Below are positions 8,055 to 21,680 of a DNA stretch of 64,000 nt, in pieces. The stretch covers positions 853,331 through 917,330 of the forward strand of contig NZ_RBIE01000001.1 in NCBI RefSeq assembly GCF_003633715.1, written 5' to 3'. The DNA is from Thermovibrio guaymasensis (GTDB taxonomy: Bacteria > Aquificota > Aquificia > Desulfurobacteriales > Desulfurobacteriaceae). Under the pieces are notes generated by a model. It searched no databases and was not told the origin of the DNA. It saw only the letters and a program-made list of their open reading frames with translations. Position 1 is the stretch's first letter, and every line of letters begins with the position of its first letter. A program made the position numbers and the translations under genes.

Positions 8055-9295
8055 AAAAGGCAGTAGCACTTATACTCCTTCTCTTGGCAGTAAGCTTAGG
8101 TTTCTTCATAGTTAAGGGTAAGGAGAAAGGGAAAATTGTTCCTGTAGAAGTGACCCAAGTTAAAAGGGGTGAGGTGAAGAAAGTAATTGATGCAACAGGA
8201 ATAATAAAGCCTCAAGTGGGAGCTGAGATAAAGGTAGGAGCGAGGATTTCCGGAACCGTTGTTAAAGAGAGGGTAAAAGTTGGAGATTACGTTGAGAAAG
8301 GTCAGTTAATCGCAGTCATTGACAACAGGGAACTAAGGGAAAACCTAAAAAGGGCAAAGGCTAACCTTGAAGAGGTAAAGAGAACCTATCCAAAGAGAAT
8401 AAAAGTCCAGGAGCTGAAAGTTAGGTCTGCACAGGCAGAGGTTGAATCTGCTAAGGCAAAGCTAAAGGCTGAAGAGGAGAACTACAAACTTAGAAAGTGG
8501 CAATTTGAAAGACAAAGGGAGCTCCTAAAAATCGGCTACACAACTGAGGAGAAGTTTAAAACTGCAAAGAGGGAACTTCAGCAGGCTGAGAGCTCCCTAA
8601 AAAGTGCAAAGGAAAACTTAAAGAGAGCCCAACTAAACTTAAAAGCGGCCAAAGAGGAGCTTGAAAGGTTAAAGGTGGAGTTTAAGGAGAACCTTAAGAA
8701 AGCCGAAGCGGACTTTAAAACGGCCCGGGTTCGCTACTCATACTCCTACATCTACGCACCTAAAAGCGGAATAATCTCTTTCGTATCAACTCAAGAGGGC
8801 GAAACGGTTGTTGCAGGACTTAACGCTCCCCAGTTTGTAACGATTTTAGACCCTAAGAAGCTTGAAAACTGGATCTACGTTGACGAGACTGAAATAGGAA
8901 AAGTTAAAAGAGGAATGGACGTTATCTTTAAAGTTGACGCTTACAGGGATAGGAGCTTCAAGGCCAAAGTCGTTGAAGTCTACCCAAAGCCAAAGATCCT
9001 AAACAACGTTGTTTACTACATCGTAGTAGCTAGAGGTTTCAAAAATGCTGAACTCCTAAGGCCAGAAATGACCACCCACAACCAGATAATCGCAGGTATT
9101 AAGAGGAACGTCCTTGTAGTCCCAAACCAAGCTGTTAAATGGAAGAGCGGAAAGTTCATAGTCTATAAAGTCGTCGGGAAGGAAGTAGTAGAAGTTCCTG
9201 TTAAAGTAGGGTGGAGCGATGACAGGTATACAGAAATAGTTTCAGGCCTTAAGGAAGGAGATAAGGTAGCCCTATCTGTTAAGAAGCAAGGTTGA
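8051..9295 (+). CDS. Periplasmic adaptor (membrane fusion) protein, HlyD/MacA type
   Basis: Bridges an inner-membrane transporter to TolC. An N-terminal membrane helix (residues 4-22) is followed by a lipoyl half (VGDYVEKGQLIAVID), a very long Lys/Glu/Ala coiled-coil hairpin (about 90-230), the second lipoyl half (YIYAPKSGIISFVSTQEG) and beta-barrel and membrane-proximal domains to residue 414. The family resembles MacA, but no MacB-type ATPase or RND pump follows: the next gene is convergent and ends 17 bases away. GTG start. Confidence 0.87.
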   Translation: MKKAVALILLLLAVSLGFFIVKGKEKGKIVPVEVTQVKRGEVKKVIDATGIIKPQVGAEIKVGARISGTVVKERVKVGDYVEKGQLIAVIDNRELRENLKRAKANLEEVKRTYPKRIKVQELKVRSAQAEVESAKAKLKAEEENYKLRKWQFERQRELLKIGYTTEEKFKTAKRELQQAESSLKSAKENLKRAQLNLKAAKEELERLKVEFKENLKKAEADFKTARVRYSYSYIYAPKSGIISFVSTQEGETVVAGLNAPQFVTILDPKKLENWIYVDETEIGKVKRGMDVIFKVDAYRDRSFKAKVVEVYPKPKILNNVVYYIVVARGFKNAELLRPEMTTHNQIIAGIKRNVLVVPNQAVKWKSGKFIVYKVVGKEVVEVPVKVGWSDDRYTEIVSGLKEGDKVALSVKKQG

Positions 9296-9311
9296 CTTTA
9301 GGCTTCGCTAC

Positions 9312-9941
9312 CTACTTTAACGCTTCTTCAAGGTTATACTCAACCTGAAGCTGAAAAGTTAAAGTGTCGTTTCTTACAGATTTGGGGATAGGGGGGAAAG
9401 CTGAACGCCTTATGGCCAAGCAAGTTGCCTCCTCTAAAATCCTCTGGCCGAAGAGGGGTTTACACTCAACCACTTTACCTCTCCTATCAAGGGTAAACCT
9501 AACCATAACCGGCCCTTCTATTCCTTCCTCCAGGGCTTCTAAAGGGTAGAAGATGTTTTCTTCAATAGCCCTCCTCACTGCCTCAACGTAGTCTGCAGGA
9601 AGGTTGCCATGAAGGGGCTTTAGTCCACCCCTCTCCTTTTCTTTAACAACCTCCCTCTTAACTTCCTTTTTGGGAGCTCCCTTAAGGGGCTTTTTAGACG
9701 TAACATTTGGCTGAGGTAACTTATTAACTTTCCTCCTTTCTTCCTTTACTCTCTTTCTACCCTTCTTCCTCTCTACTTTAACCTCTACACTCCTTTTGTG
9801 GGGTTTAATTAGGGAGATCTCAATTACCCTATTAACTTCCTTTAGAGGAGGAGTTAAAATTTGAGGAAGCGCTTTTATGAGGAGAAACTCAAGGAGAGCT
9901 GAAAAGACAAGTGCAATTAAGTACCTAACGGGAGCTCCCAT
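9312..9941 (-). CDS. tonB: TonB-family energy transducer
   Basis: Couples proton motive force to outer-membrane transport. An N-terminal membrane anchor (RYLIALVFSALLEFLLI) is followed by a Lys/Arg/Pro-rich periplasmic linker (about 50-110) and a TonB C-terminal domain (FYPLEALEEGIEGPVMVRFT and following). The start at 9941 is preferred over 9989 because GGAGGAG and AGGAAGGAG lie immediately upstream, and the longer frame would begin inside exbD with an Arg-rich extension. It overlaps exbD by 17 bases. Confidence 0.87.
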   Translation of the reverse strand: MGAPVRYLIALVFSALLEFLLIKALPQILTPPLKEVNRVIEISLIKPHKRSVEVKVERKKGRKRVKEERRKVNKLPQPNVTSKKPLKGAPKKEVKREVVKEKERGGLKPLHGNLPADYVEAVRRAIEENIFYPLEALEEGIEGPVMVRFTLDRRGKVVECKPLFGQRILEEATCLAIRRSAFPPIPKSVRNDTLTFQLQVEYNLEEALK

Positions 9942-10362
9942 TCTCCTTCCTCTCCTCCTCTGCAAGGAGGCCGACCGAGTTAATTCCAACTTTGTTTACA
10001 GCATCAAGGACTCTAACAAGGGACTGAACAGAGGCATCCCTATCTGCATCAATCGCCACTGATAGGTTTGGATTCTGTCTTTTAAAGCCCTTTAAAAGCC
10101 TCACAAGTTCGTCAAAGGTTAAAGGATTATTCCCGTAGTAGATAGAACCGTCCTTCTTAACCGTAATAGTTATAACCTTACTTTTTGGATGGAAGGAACT
10201 CTTTTGAAGGGTCTTTGGCGGATTGGTCTTAACTGCAAGGCCTGGAATTATGCTACCTGCAATTAGGACGAAGAAGGCAAGGAGAAAGAGCATAACGTCA
10301 ACCATAGGAACTATAATGAGTTCAGGCTTTTCACTGCAGGAATCCTCCCTAAACTTAAACAC
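9925..10362 (-). CDS. exbD: Biopolymer transport protein ExbD/TolR
   Basis: Proton-channel subunit of the TonB complex. One transmembrane helix (VDVMLFLLAFFVLIAG, about residues 22-37) carries the conserved Asp (PMVDVM). The periplasmic domain contains ITVKKDGSIYYGNNPL and the DRDASVQSLVRVLD region typical of ExbD. GTG start with GAGGAG upstream. Normal length at 145 residues. Confidence 0.9.
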   Translation of the reverse strand: MFKFREDSCSEKPELIIVPMVDVMLFLLAFFVLIAGSIIPGLAVKTNPPKTLQKSSFHPKSKVITITVKKDGSIYYGNNPLTFDELVRLLKGFKRQNPNLSVAIDADRDASVQSLVRVLDAVNKVGINSVGLLAEEERKENGSSR

Positions 10363-10422
10363 TTCAAAACTCCTCTCAGTTTGATATAAATTAATTATAA
10401 TCTCAAAATATCCGGAGGAAGC
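10363..10422. promoter_or_regulatory. Divergent exbD / exbB control region
   Basis: Sixty AT-rich bases between two divergent genes. The symmetric ATTATAAT at about 10394-10401 could act as a -10 element in either direction. No convincing -35 hexamer accompanies it on the plus strand, so the exact promoters are not defined. Confidence 0.35.
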
Positions 10423-10920
10423 GTGTTCTTAAACATAGAAATTGCCCACAAACTGGTCTTCTACATCCTTTTTCTCTTCCTATTTGCCGCAACTACAGTG
10501 TTCATTGAGAGGCTTTTATACTTCTTCTTTACATTTCCAACGGAAAAGAAGTTAATAAAGAAAGAAGTTGAAAAACAGGACGAAATCACAGCCGAAGTTC
10601 TCTACCACTCCTACGCAGAAAAAACAGAGAGGGGAAAAGGAGTCTTAATGTTCGTTATTACAGCGTCTCCCCTTATGGGGCTACTGGGAACAGTTTTAGG
10701 GATAATGAACTCCTTCTTAACAATGGCAGAAAGGGGAGTTTCAGATATAGCTGCAGTTAGTAAGGGAATAGCGTTTGCTCTTGAAGCAACAGCCCTTGGA
10801 ATTGTAGTTTCAGTAATTTCCCTCTTTTACTACTACGCTGTAAACGGACTCTCAAAGAAAGCCAAGGAAGAGCTAAAGAAGGCAGTCCTTGAAACAATCA
10901 AGTTAAAGGGAGAGGATTAA
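10423..10920 (+). CDS. exbB: ExbB/TolQ/MotA-family proton channel protein
   Basis: Pentameric proton-channel partner of ExbD. The 165 residues contain three hydrophobic segments: LVFYILFLFLFAATTVFIE, the signature region ITASPLMGLLGTVLGIMNSF and the last helix ATALGIVVSVISLFYYYAV. It is short compared with E. coli ExbB (244), but short ExbBs are common outside Proteobacteria. GTG start with CCGGAGG upstream. It is divergent from its partners exbD-tonB, an unusual arrangement. It converges on gatB with a 4-base overlap. Confidence 0.85.
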   Translation: MFLNIEIAHKLVFYILFLFLFAATTVFIERLLYFFFTFPTEKKLIKKEVEKQDEITAEVLYHSYAEKTERGKGVLMFVITASPLMGLLGTVLGIMNSFLTMAERGVSDIAAVSKGIAFALEATALGIVVSVISLFYYYAVNGLSKKAKEELKKAVLETIKLKGED

Positions 10921-12377
10921 ACCTCTCCCTCTAGAACTTTTGGAATTAACTCGTTAAGCAACTTTGGATTGGCCTTACCCCTCGTCTCCTTCATTACTTG
11001 ACCGATGAGGAACTTTACGGCTTTCGTCTTCTTCTTCTCATCTCCTTCCCTGTACTGCTTGACAGCCTTCTCGTTGGCCTCCATAACTCTCTTTATAATC
11101 TCAACAAGGGCACTTTCATCTGAAATCTGAACAAGCCCCTTTTCCTCTACAACGGCCTTTGGCTCCTTACCCTCCTTAACAACCTCCGGTAGGACGTCCT
11201 CCTTTGCAACTCTTATTGAGATTACCCCATCGTCAACAAGCTTTAGGAGTTGAGCTATATGCTCCGGTTTAACAGGAGACTGGGAGAACTCCATCTTCTC
11301 CTCATTCAGTATCCCCAGCATATCTGAAATGATAATGTTTGCTACCCTCTTAGGCTCACCTAGGTAGGCCTTTGCAGCCTCCTCAAAGAAGGAGGCAAGT
11401 TCCCTACTCCTAACTAAAATGCTCGCATCGTAGGGAGTTAAACCGTACTCGGAAACAAAACGCTCCTTAACCTGATCGGGAAGTTCAGGCAGGCTCTCCT
11501 TAATAGCTTCAAGCCACTCCTCGTCTATTATGAGGGGAGGAAGGTCCGGCTCTGGGAAGTAGCGGTAGTCCTCAGCTTCCTCCTTTGTCCTCATCGTCTT
11601 CGTAATTCCCTTTGATGAATCAAAGAGCCTCGTCTCCTGAACAACCTCTCCTCCTCCCTTTACTACCTCTATCTGTCTCTTTATCTCATACTCAAGGGCC
11701 TTCTGGATAAATCTAAAGGAGTTTACGTTCTTTATCTCTGTCCTAGTTCCAAGCTCCTTACTCCCCTTTGGCCTTATTGACACGTTTGCATCACACCTTA
11801 AAGAACCTTCCTCAAGGTTTCCATCGTTAACGCCAATCCAAACCAGTATATCCCGGAGCTTCTGCATGTAGAGACGGGCCTCTTCAGGAGTTGATATATC
11901 AGGCTCAGAAACTATCTCAATTAGAGGAGTTCCGGCCCTGTTAAGGTCAACGTAGGAGTTCTCATCCATCCCTTCGCCGTGAATCGTCTTTCCTGCATCT
12001 TCCTCCATGTGAATACGCCTTATCCTGATTTTCTTCTTCGTTCCATCGCTCTTTTCTATCTCAACCCAGCCGTTCTCGGCAAATGGCAACTCGTACTGGG
12101 TTATCTGATAGGCTTTTGGAAGGTCAGGGTAGAAGTAGTGTTTCCTGGCAAAGACGGAGTAGCGGTTAATCTTGCAGTTTAGCGCAAGGGCTGCTTTAAC
12201 TGCGTACTCAACTGCTTTCTTGTTAAGAACGGGAAGTGAACCGGGCATTCCTAGACATACCGGACAAACGTTAGTATTTGGGGGAGCTCCAAATTCGTTC
12301 TTACACCCGCAGAAAATCTTCGTCTTGGTAAGCAGCTGAGCGTGAACCTCAAGACCGATTACAGCTTCAAATTCCAT
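10917..12377 (-). CDS. gatB: Asp-tRNA(Asn)/Glu-tRNA(Gln) amidotransferase subunit B
   Basis: Kinase/transamidase subunit that binds mischarged tRNA and converts Glu-tRNA(Gln) to Gln-tRNA(Gln) or the Asp/Asn equivalent. The N-terminal GLEVHAQL, CPVCLGMPGSLPVLN with zinc-type cysteines, and YFPEPDLPPL are family hallmarks. A YqeY-like tail (NPKLLNELIPKVLE) ends the protein. Start: ATG at 12377 has AAGGAG 5 bases upstream, while an in-frame GTG six bases earlier overlaps that SD. gatA and gatC are not nearby. Confidence 0.95.
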   Translation of the reverse strand: MEFEAVIGLEVHAQLLTKTKIFCGCKNEFGAPPNTNVCPVCLGMPGSLPVLNKKAVEYAVKAALALNCKINRYSVFARKHYFYPDLPKAYQITQYELPFAENGWVEIEKSDGTKKKIRIRRIHMEEDAGKTIHGEGMDENSYVDLNRAGTPLIEIVSEPDISTPEEARLYMQKLRDILVWIGVNDGNLEEGSLRCDANVSIRPKGSKELGTRTEIKNVNSFRFIQKALEYEIKRQIEVVKGGGEVVQETRLFDSSKGITKTMRTKEEAEDYRYFPEPDLPPLIIDEEWLEAIKESLPELPDQVKERFVSEYGLTPYDASILVRSRELASFFEEAAKAYLGEPKRVANIIISDMLGILNEEKMEFSQSPVKPEHIAQLLKLVDDGVISIRVAKEDVLPEVVKEGKEPKAVVEEKGLVQISDESALVEIIKRVMEANEKAVKQYREGDEKKKTKAVKFLIGQVMKETRGKANPKLLNELIPKVLEGEV

Positions 12378-12431
12378 CTCCACTCCTTCCTTTTAAATTT
12401 TTCTCCGGTAATTTTATCTAATTTAAAACCC

Positions 12432-12460
12432 TTTAGACCAAACCCGGCATCGGGTATAAA
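12432..12460 (+). promoter_or_regulatory. Possible promoter of the pbp1A-gyrA-serS unit
   Basis: TTTAGA (12432-12437), a 17-base spacer and TATAAA (12455-12460). The -10 matches 5 of 6 and the -35 matches 4 of 6. It lies 33 bases before the GTG start of the transglycosylase gene. Confidence 0.45.
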
Positions 12461-12493
12461 TTACCTCCTTAAAAACAGATAGGAGAGAAGAGA

Positions 12494-14440
12494 GTGAAAA
12501 GGCTCTTATGTACCCTCTTTCTTATTTTAACTTTACTGAACGTTAACGGAAGGGCTTCTGAAAGTTACAAGGACTCCCTCCTCCCACCATTTGCAACAAC
12601 AGTTTACGATAGAAACGGGAAGGTAATAGGGTTCTTTTATAGGAACGAGTTTAGACTCTACGCACCTTACAGGGAAATTCCGAGAAAACTCGTTTACGCT
12701 GTAATAACGGCAGAGGATGAAAGGTTCTTTAAACACAAGGGAATTGACCCATTAGGAATAGTAAGGGCTGCAATTAAAGACATCACAACGGGGAAAATAG
12801 TCCAAGGGGGAAGTACTATAACCCAGCAGCTTGCAAAGATGGTTTACCTCTCTCCAGAGAGAACCCTTGAGAGGAAGTTAAAGGAGTTGGCACTGGCAAG
12901 AAGGCTTGAGGAAAAATTAACGAAGCAAGAGATATTGGAGCTCTACCTAAACTACGTCTACCTCTCAAACGGAGCTTACGGCGTAAAGGCAGCAAGCTGG
13001 GTCCTCTTTGGTAAAGAGGACCTATCTGAGCTAACAACCGCCCAATGTGCTCTACTTGCCGGAATAATAAGGGGACCAGAGTACTACAACCCCTTTAAAC
13101 ACCCAGAGAGGGCCTTGGCAAGAAGGAACTTCATTCTTAAGAGAATGTATGAAAACGGTTACATAACGGCGGATGAGCTAAAGGGGGCCCTTTCTGAACC
13201 CTTAACCCCTCTTAAAAGGCCGAACAGACCCAGAACAGGCGGTTACGAACTTGACTTTGTAAAGTTTGAGCTCCTTAGGAAGGGGATTTTAACTCCAAAG
13301 GAGCTCTTTAGCGGCGGATACAAAGTACTGACAACGATTGACGAAGATATTCAGAACTACGCCCAAAAGGTACTTTCAGATTACCAGGAGAAGTACTCTA
13401 ACTTGAGGAAATTAGACGACCTTCAGTGTGCAGGAATGGCAATAAACAAAAGGGGAGAAGTCCTTTTCATAGTAGGAGGCTCAGACTACAGTAAAACGAA
13501 ATTAAACAGGGCCTTTCAGTCTTTAAGACCTATCGGTTCAACGGCAAAACCCTTTACTTACTTAACTGCCTTTCAAAAGGGATGGTCTCCTTTAGACTTT
13601 ATATCAAATCAACCTATTGAGATGCCAATGGATAAATTTGACCCTAAAACTGGAGAGAGGGTGTGGTGGAGGCCAGAGAACTATGAAAAACGCTTTTCTC
13701 CCTTTATGACTTTAAGAGAAGCCCTCATGCACTCTGTAAACGTTGCAACCCTCCATCTTGCAATGAACTTCCCACAGGACGTCAGGAGGAACCTTATAAA
13801 ATTTAGACTGATAAAGAAAGAGGATTCTTTTAACCTCTCCTACGTTTTAGGAAGCTTCTCCTCAAACCTATACAGGATTGTCAGAGCTTACTCAGGACTT
13901 CAGGACAACGGGATACTTAAAGAGCCCTTTGTAATTAAAAAGGTTGTCAACTTTAAAGGAAAGACAGTTTACAGAGGTTACCCTACGCTTAGGAAAGTGG
14001 CAGACCCCCAGAACGTCCAGATACTCCGCTCAATCCTAGAAGATGTAGTTAAGAGAGGAACTGCTGCAAGTATTTCCTACTTGACAAAATACTTTGACGT
14101 AGCTGGAAAAACCGGAACGACGAACGACTACAGGGATACCTACTTTACTGGTTTCACAACCTCCTTCGTTATGAGCGTATGGTTTGGAAGGGACAGCTAT
14201 AAAACTATTTGGAGAGGTGCCACAGGAGGAGGTGTCGCTGCTCCACCTTGGGGTAAAATTGCTATGGAAATCTGTAAGAAGTACGGGTGTGGAAAGTTCA
14301 CTCCAACGTACGAGGATATTGTGAAGAGTTATCCACCGCCAACCCATTTCCCTGAGAAGGAAATGGAGGAGATCTACTACGATCAGCTAATTAACTCCCT
14401 CGGTGAGGAAGTTACAGAAACTGAAGAGGAGGTCAACTAA
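12494..14440 (+). CDS. Class A penicillin-binding protein (PBP1A type)
   Basis: Bifunctional peptidoglycan glycosyltransferase/transpeptidase. The GT51 domain (about 50-215) has [17 protein letters not shown] with the catalytic Glu, [11 protein letters not shown] and the [18 protein letters not shown] region. The transpeptidase domain has STAK (Ser349), the SVN triad in MHSVNVA, and KTGTT. The N-terminus ([22 protein letters not shown]) looks more like a cleavable signal than the usual cytoplasmic tail plus anchor. GTG start. gyrA follows with a one-base gap, its SD lying inside this gene's end. Confidence 0.93.
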   Translation: MKRLLCTLFLILTLLNVNGRASESYKDSLLPPFATTVYDRNGKVIGFFYRNEFRLYAPYREIPRKLVYAVITAEDERFFKHKGIDPLGIVRAAIKDITTGKIVQGGSTITQQLAKMVYLSPERTLERKLKELALARRLEEKLTKQEILELYLNYVYLSNGAYGVKAASWVLFGKEDLSELTTAQCALLAGIIRGPEYYNPFKHPERALARRNFILKRMYENGYITADELKGALSEPLTPLKRPNRPRTGGYELDFVKFELLRKGILTPKELFSGGYKVLTTIDEDIQNYAQKVLSDYQEKYSNLRKLDDLQCAGMAINKRGEVLFIVGGSDYSKTKLNRAFQSLRPIGSTAKPFTYLTAFQKGWSPLDFISNQPIEMPMDKFDPKTGERVWWRPENYEKRFSPFMTLREALMHSVNVATLHLAMNFPQDVRRNLIKFRLIKKEDSFNLSYVLGSFSSNLYRIVRAYSGLQDNGILKEPFVIKKVVNFKGKTVYRGYPTLRKVADPQNVQILRSILEDVVKRGTAASISYLTKYFDVAGKTGTTNDYRDTYFTGFTTSFVMSVWFGRDSYKTIWRGATGGGVAAPPWGKIAMEICKKYGCGKFTPTYEDIVKSYPPPTHFPEKEMEEIYYDQLINSLGEEVTETEEEVN

Positions 14441-14441
14441 A

Positions 14442-19440
<4,999 letters not shown>

Positions 19441-19441
19441 A

Positions 19442-19861
19442 CTACTCTACCTCGTAAACGAAATCTACGATTGCTTTTTCAGCTGGGACATTTTTATTAG
19501 TAACTTTTACTTCAATAGCATAAACTGAGGCCCCAGTTTCGGGGTCGTCCAACTTTCTTAAAAGAACCGCAGTAGCTTGATAATCTCCAAAGTTTGAATA
19601 ACTTCCCAAGTTTATAGGAGCGTTGAAAACGTTACAATTAACGTAATAACCACAAAGCTTATCCTCATTCATAAGTTGCATCAGGTAATTTGAAACTCCT
19701 TTAGCTACTTCAAGGGATGAGGTATATCGGGTTTCTATTCCCGTTATTTTTATTCCCGCTGTAACGAGGTAAAGCATTACTCCAGTAAAAGCAAGGGCTA
19801 TAGTTGCCAAAATCAAAACTGTTAAAAGAGCTATTCCTTTTCTAGCATCCCTATAGTTCAT
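19442..19861 (-). CDS. PilX-like type IV pilus assembly / minor pilin protein
   Basis: A 139-residue protein with an N-terminal RKGIALLTVLILATIALAFTGVMLYLV hydrophobic helix, as in PilX_N proteins, followed by a polar domain with a Cys pair (KLCGYYVNC). Last gene of the minor pilin operon, downstream of pilW-, pilV-, fimT- and pilY1-like genes, which fits the canonical fimT-pilV-pilW-pilX set. The stop faces serS with a single base between. Confidence 0.7.
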   Translation of the reverse strand: MNYRDARKGIALLTVLILATIALAFTGVMLYLVTAGIKITGIETRYTSSLEVAKGVSNYLMQLMNEDKLCGYYVNCNVFNAPINLGSYSNFGDYQATAVLLRKLDDPETGASVYAIEVKVTNKNVPAEKAIVDFVYEVE

Positions 19862-19869
19862 ACAAACCT

Positions 19870-20829
19870 CTACTTTATCAAGTTCATAGGTTCAATAGAA
19901 AGCTTAATAACCTTCCATCTATAGTGGAGAGAATCGGGAGACGAAGGAAGATTAAGGTTAACTCCATCAATACTTGTATTACCAGTAAAAGTATAATTAG
20001 GATCGTATTTACCTTCTCTGATTAATAAGTAAATATGAACAACTTTCAGGTTTTCCCTCTCATCAGCAGAAGAGGCACCAACAATGGCACTGTCAGTTAC
20101 AGGATCAACGTAGGCTCTATTACCCCAGTCATACCTCACTTTAAAATCGGCAACACAGTCAAGGATAGGGTACAGGTGCCCAACGGTCCTTCCATTACGA
20201 ACTTTCCAGGAAACTTTTCTACCAAGTGATGGTAAATCGGGACATAAAGGATTCTTAGAAGAGGTGTTATACAAGTAGTATTCAATCTCAACACAAGCTT
20301 GATTTGTACAGACAAATTTTTCTCCAGAGCGTAGTCTTATCTTTGGTACAGGATAAGCCAGATAGTAGCCAGCATCAGGACAAGCAAAGTTTGTATAGCC
20401 ATTAACTACATCACCGGTAAGGTCCATGAAAACAGCTTTATTAGAAGGAAAAGGTTCAGAGGAACTATCAGGAGCTAGTTGGTCAGGAGGCATTCCAATT
20501 CCAGTGCAATTAACAAGAGCCCATCCTCTAGTCTGGTCATTTGAAGTATTGTAGGTTGAATGGATTTTAAGATGATAACTTCCTGAAGAGTCAACCTCTG
20601 TTCTTATAGGGAGGGTGGACTCGTTCAAGCCAATTCCATAGCCGGCGTGCTCTACATCTTGACGTAGAACTTCTAATCCTACACTACTCTCTATCTGCAC
20701 TGTTGAAATAGTAGTCTGTTTCAGGAAATTTTTAAATAAAGAAATATAGCCCAAGTATATTGCAGAAAGGAGCAACAGAGTTATTACTAGAACAATTAAA
20801 AGTTCAATTAAAGTAAAGGCTTTTCTCAT
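19870..20829 (-). CDS. pilW: PilW-like minor pilin
   Basis: Starts with a class III prepilin motif MRKAFTLIELLIVLVITLLLL: a very short basic leader, then Phe and the Glu5 equivalent of pilins. The large 319-residue ectodomain carries paired cysteines (FVCTNQAC, NPLCPD). It overlaps the preceding pilV-like gene by 4 bases. The homologous protein primes type IV pilus assembly at the inner membrane. Assignment rests on the prepilin signal, size and gene order. Confidence 0.78.
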   Translation of the reverse strand: MRKAFTLIELLIVLVITLLLLSAIYLGYISLFKNFLKQTTISTVQIESSVGLEVLRQDVEHAGYGIGLNESTLPIRTEVDSSGSYHLKIHSTYNTSNDQTRGWALVNCTGIGMPPDQLAPDSSSEPFPSNKAVFMDLTGDVVNGYTNFACPDAGYYLAYPVPKIRLRSGEKFVCTNQACVEIEYYLYNTSSKNPLCPDLPSLGRKVSWKVRNGRTVGHLYPILDCVADFKVRYDWGNRAYVDPVTDSAIVGASSADERENLKVVHIYLLIREGKYDPNYTFTGNTSIDGVNLNLPSSPDSLHYRWKVIKLSIEPMNLIK

Positions 20830-21248
20830 TCTTTATTCCTAATAACAGTAGTTCCAGAAACATGATGAAATTTACCTTGATACTTCCAGCAGACTTCCAG
20901 ATTAATTCTCTTTAGCTGTAAATCCGTATTTTCGTTTATATCGTAATAAAGGCCATATTTAACTTTAAGGTTTCCAATGTACCTAGTAATATAATTCTTT
21001 CTAAGGGCATCTTGACAGTTAGTAGCTCCATTATTAAGCTCGGAAGTTACTTCCGCATAATCCATTTTAGCCAGTTCCTCTAGCTTTTCGTGAAGTATTC
21101 TAACAGCTTCGTACTGACAAGCCTTAGACATATTGTATTTTTTAGCATAAAGAAGTGTCGCAAGTAGTCCCAAAAAAACTATAGTAGAAATCGCAAGAGC
21201 TATAAGGGTCTCTATAATGGTAAATCCTTCTCTCTTTTCTAACGACAC
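20826..21248 (-). CDS. pilV: PilV-like minor pilin
   Basis: Prepilin N-terminus EKREGFTIIETLIALAISTIVFLGLL: Gly-Phe processing site with Glu five residues on. The 140-residue protein has a short ectodomain with Cys in KACQYE and TNCQDA. Overlaps fimT-like by 10 bases and pilW-like by 4. Probable minor pilin of a type IV pilus. Confidence 0.75.
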   Translation of the reverse strand: MSLEKREGFTIIETLIALAISTIVFLGLLATLLYAKKYNMSKACQYEAVRILHEKLEELAKMDYAEVTSELNNGATNCQDALRKNYITRYIGNLKVKYGLYYDINENTDLQLKRINLEVCWKYQGKFHHVSGTTVIRNKE

Positions 21249-21679
21249 TTCCTTCTACCTCTAGAATCTACGTAGGTTTTCCCCATTCTTACTCTAACAC
21301 CATTGGTTACTACACAGCTTACAGAGGGATGAAGGTTCAAATCTCCTTCATAAACTATAGAAGATGAACTGAGAAGGCCTTTCTCGTCAATTTTAACAGT
21401 TCCAGAAAAAGGAACCCCCAACTTTATTACTTTTTTATCACTTGGATCATCCAAGTTAATAACTATTAGTTCTTTATCGGAAGCAACAACCTTAAGTCTT
21501 AACTTTTGGCTGAAAGCTCTCATTCTCTGATACTCAATCTCAGAGTATACTCTTTTAGTAGCACTCTCAACCTTAATCTTTTTTTGCCACTTCGTATAAC
21601 TGGAATACCCTAAAGTAAGCAAAACAGTCATTATAACTATGACAATAATTAACTCAAACAGAGTAAAAGCTTTTCTCAA
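21239..21679 (-). CDS. FimT/GspH-like pseudopilin
   Basis: Prepilin-like start LRKAFTLFELIIVIVIMTVLLTLG, followed by a GspH/FimT-type domain (YSEIEYQRMRAFSQKLRLKV, VRVRMGKTYV). The TTG at 21679 is taken as start because GGAGAGG lies 4 bases before it and it sits just after the pilY1 stop at 21681; the longer frame would add residues overlapping pilY1. About 146 residues. Confidence 0.75.
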   Translation of the reverse strand: MRKAFTLFELIIVIVIMTVLLTLGYSSYTKWQKKIKVESATKRVYSEIEYQRMRAFSQKLRLKVVASDKELIVINLDDPSDKKVIKLGVPFSGTVKIDEKGLLSSSSIVYEGDLNLHPSVSCVVTNGVRVRMGKTYVDSRGRRKCR

Positions 21680-21680
21680 G

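Noticed and set aside
14403-14441. Longer GyrA starting at GTG 14403
   Set aside because: It adds a basic extension inside the preceding gene and lacks an SD; GTG 14442 has GAGGAGGT and the family N-terminus.
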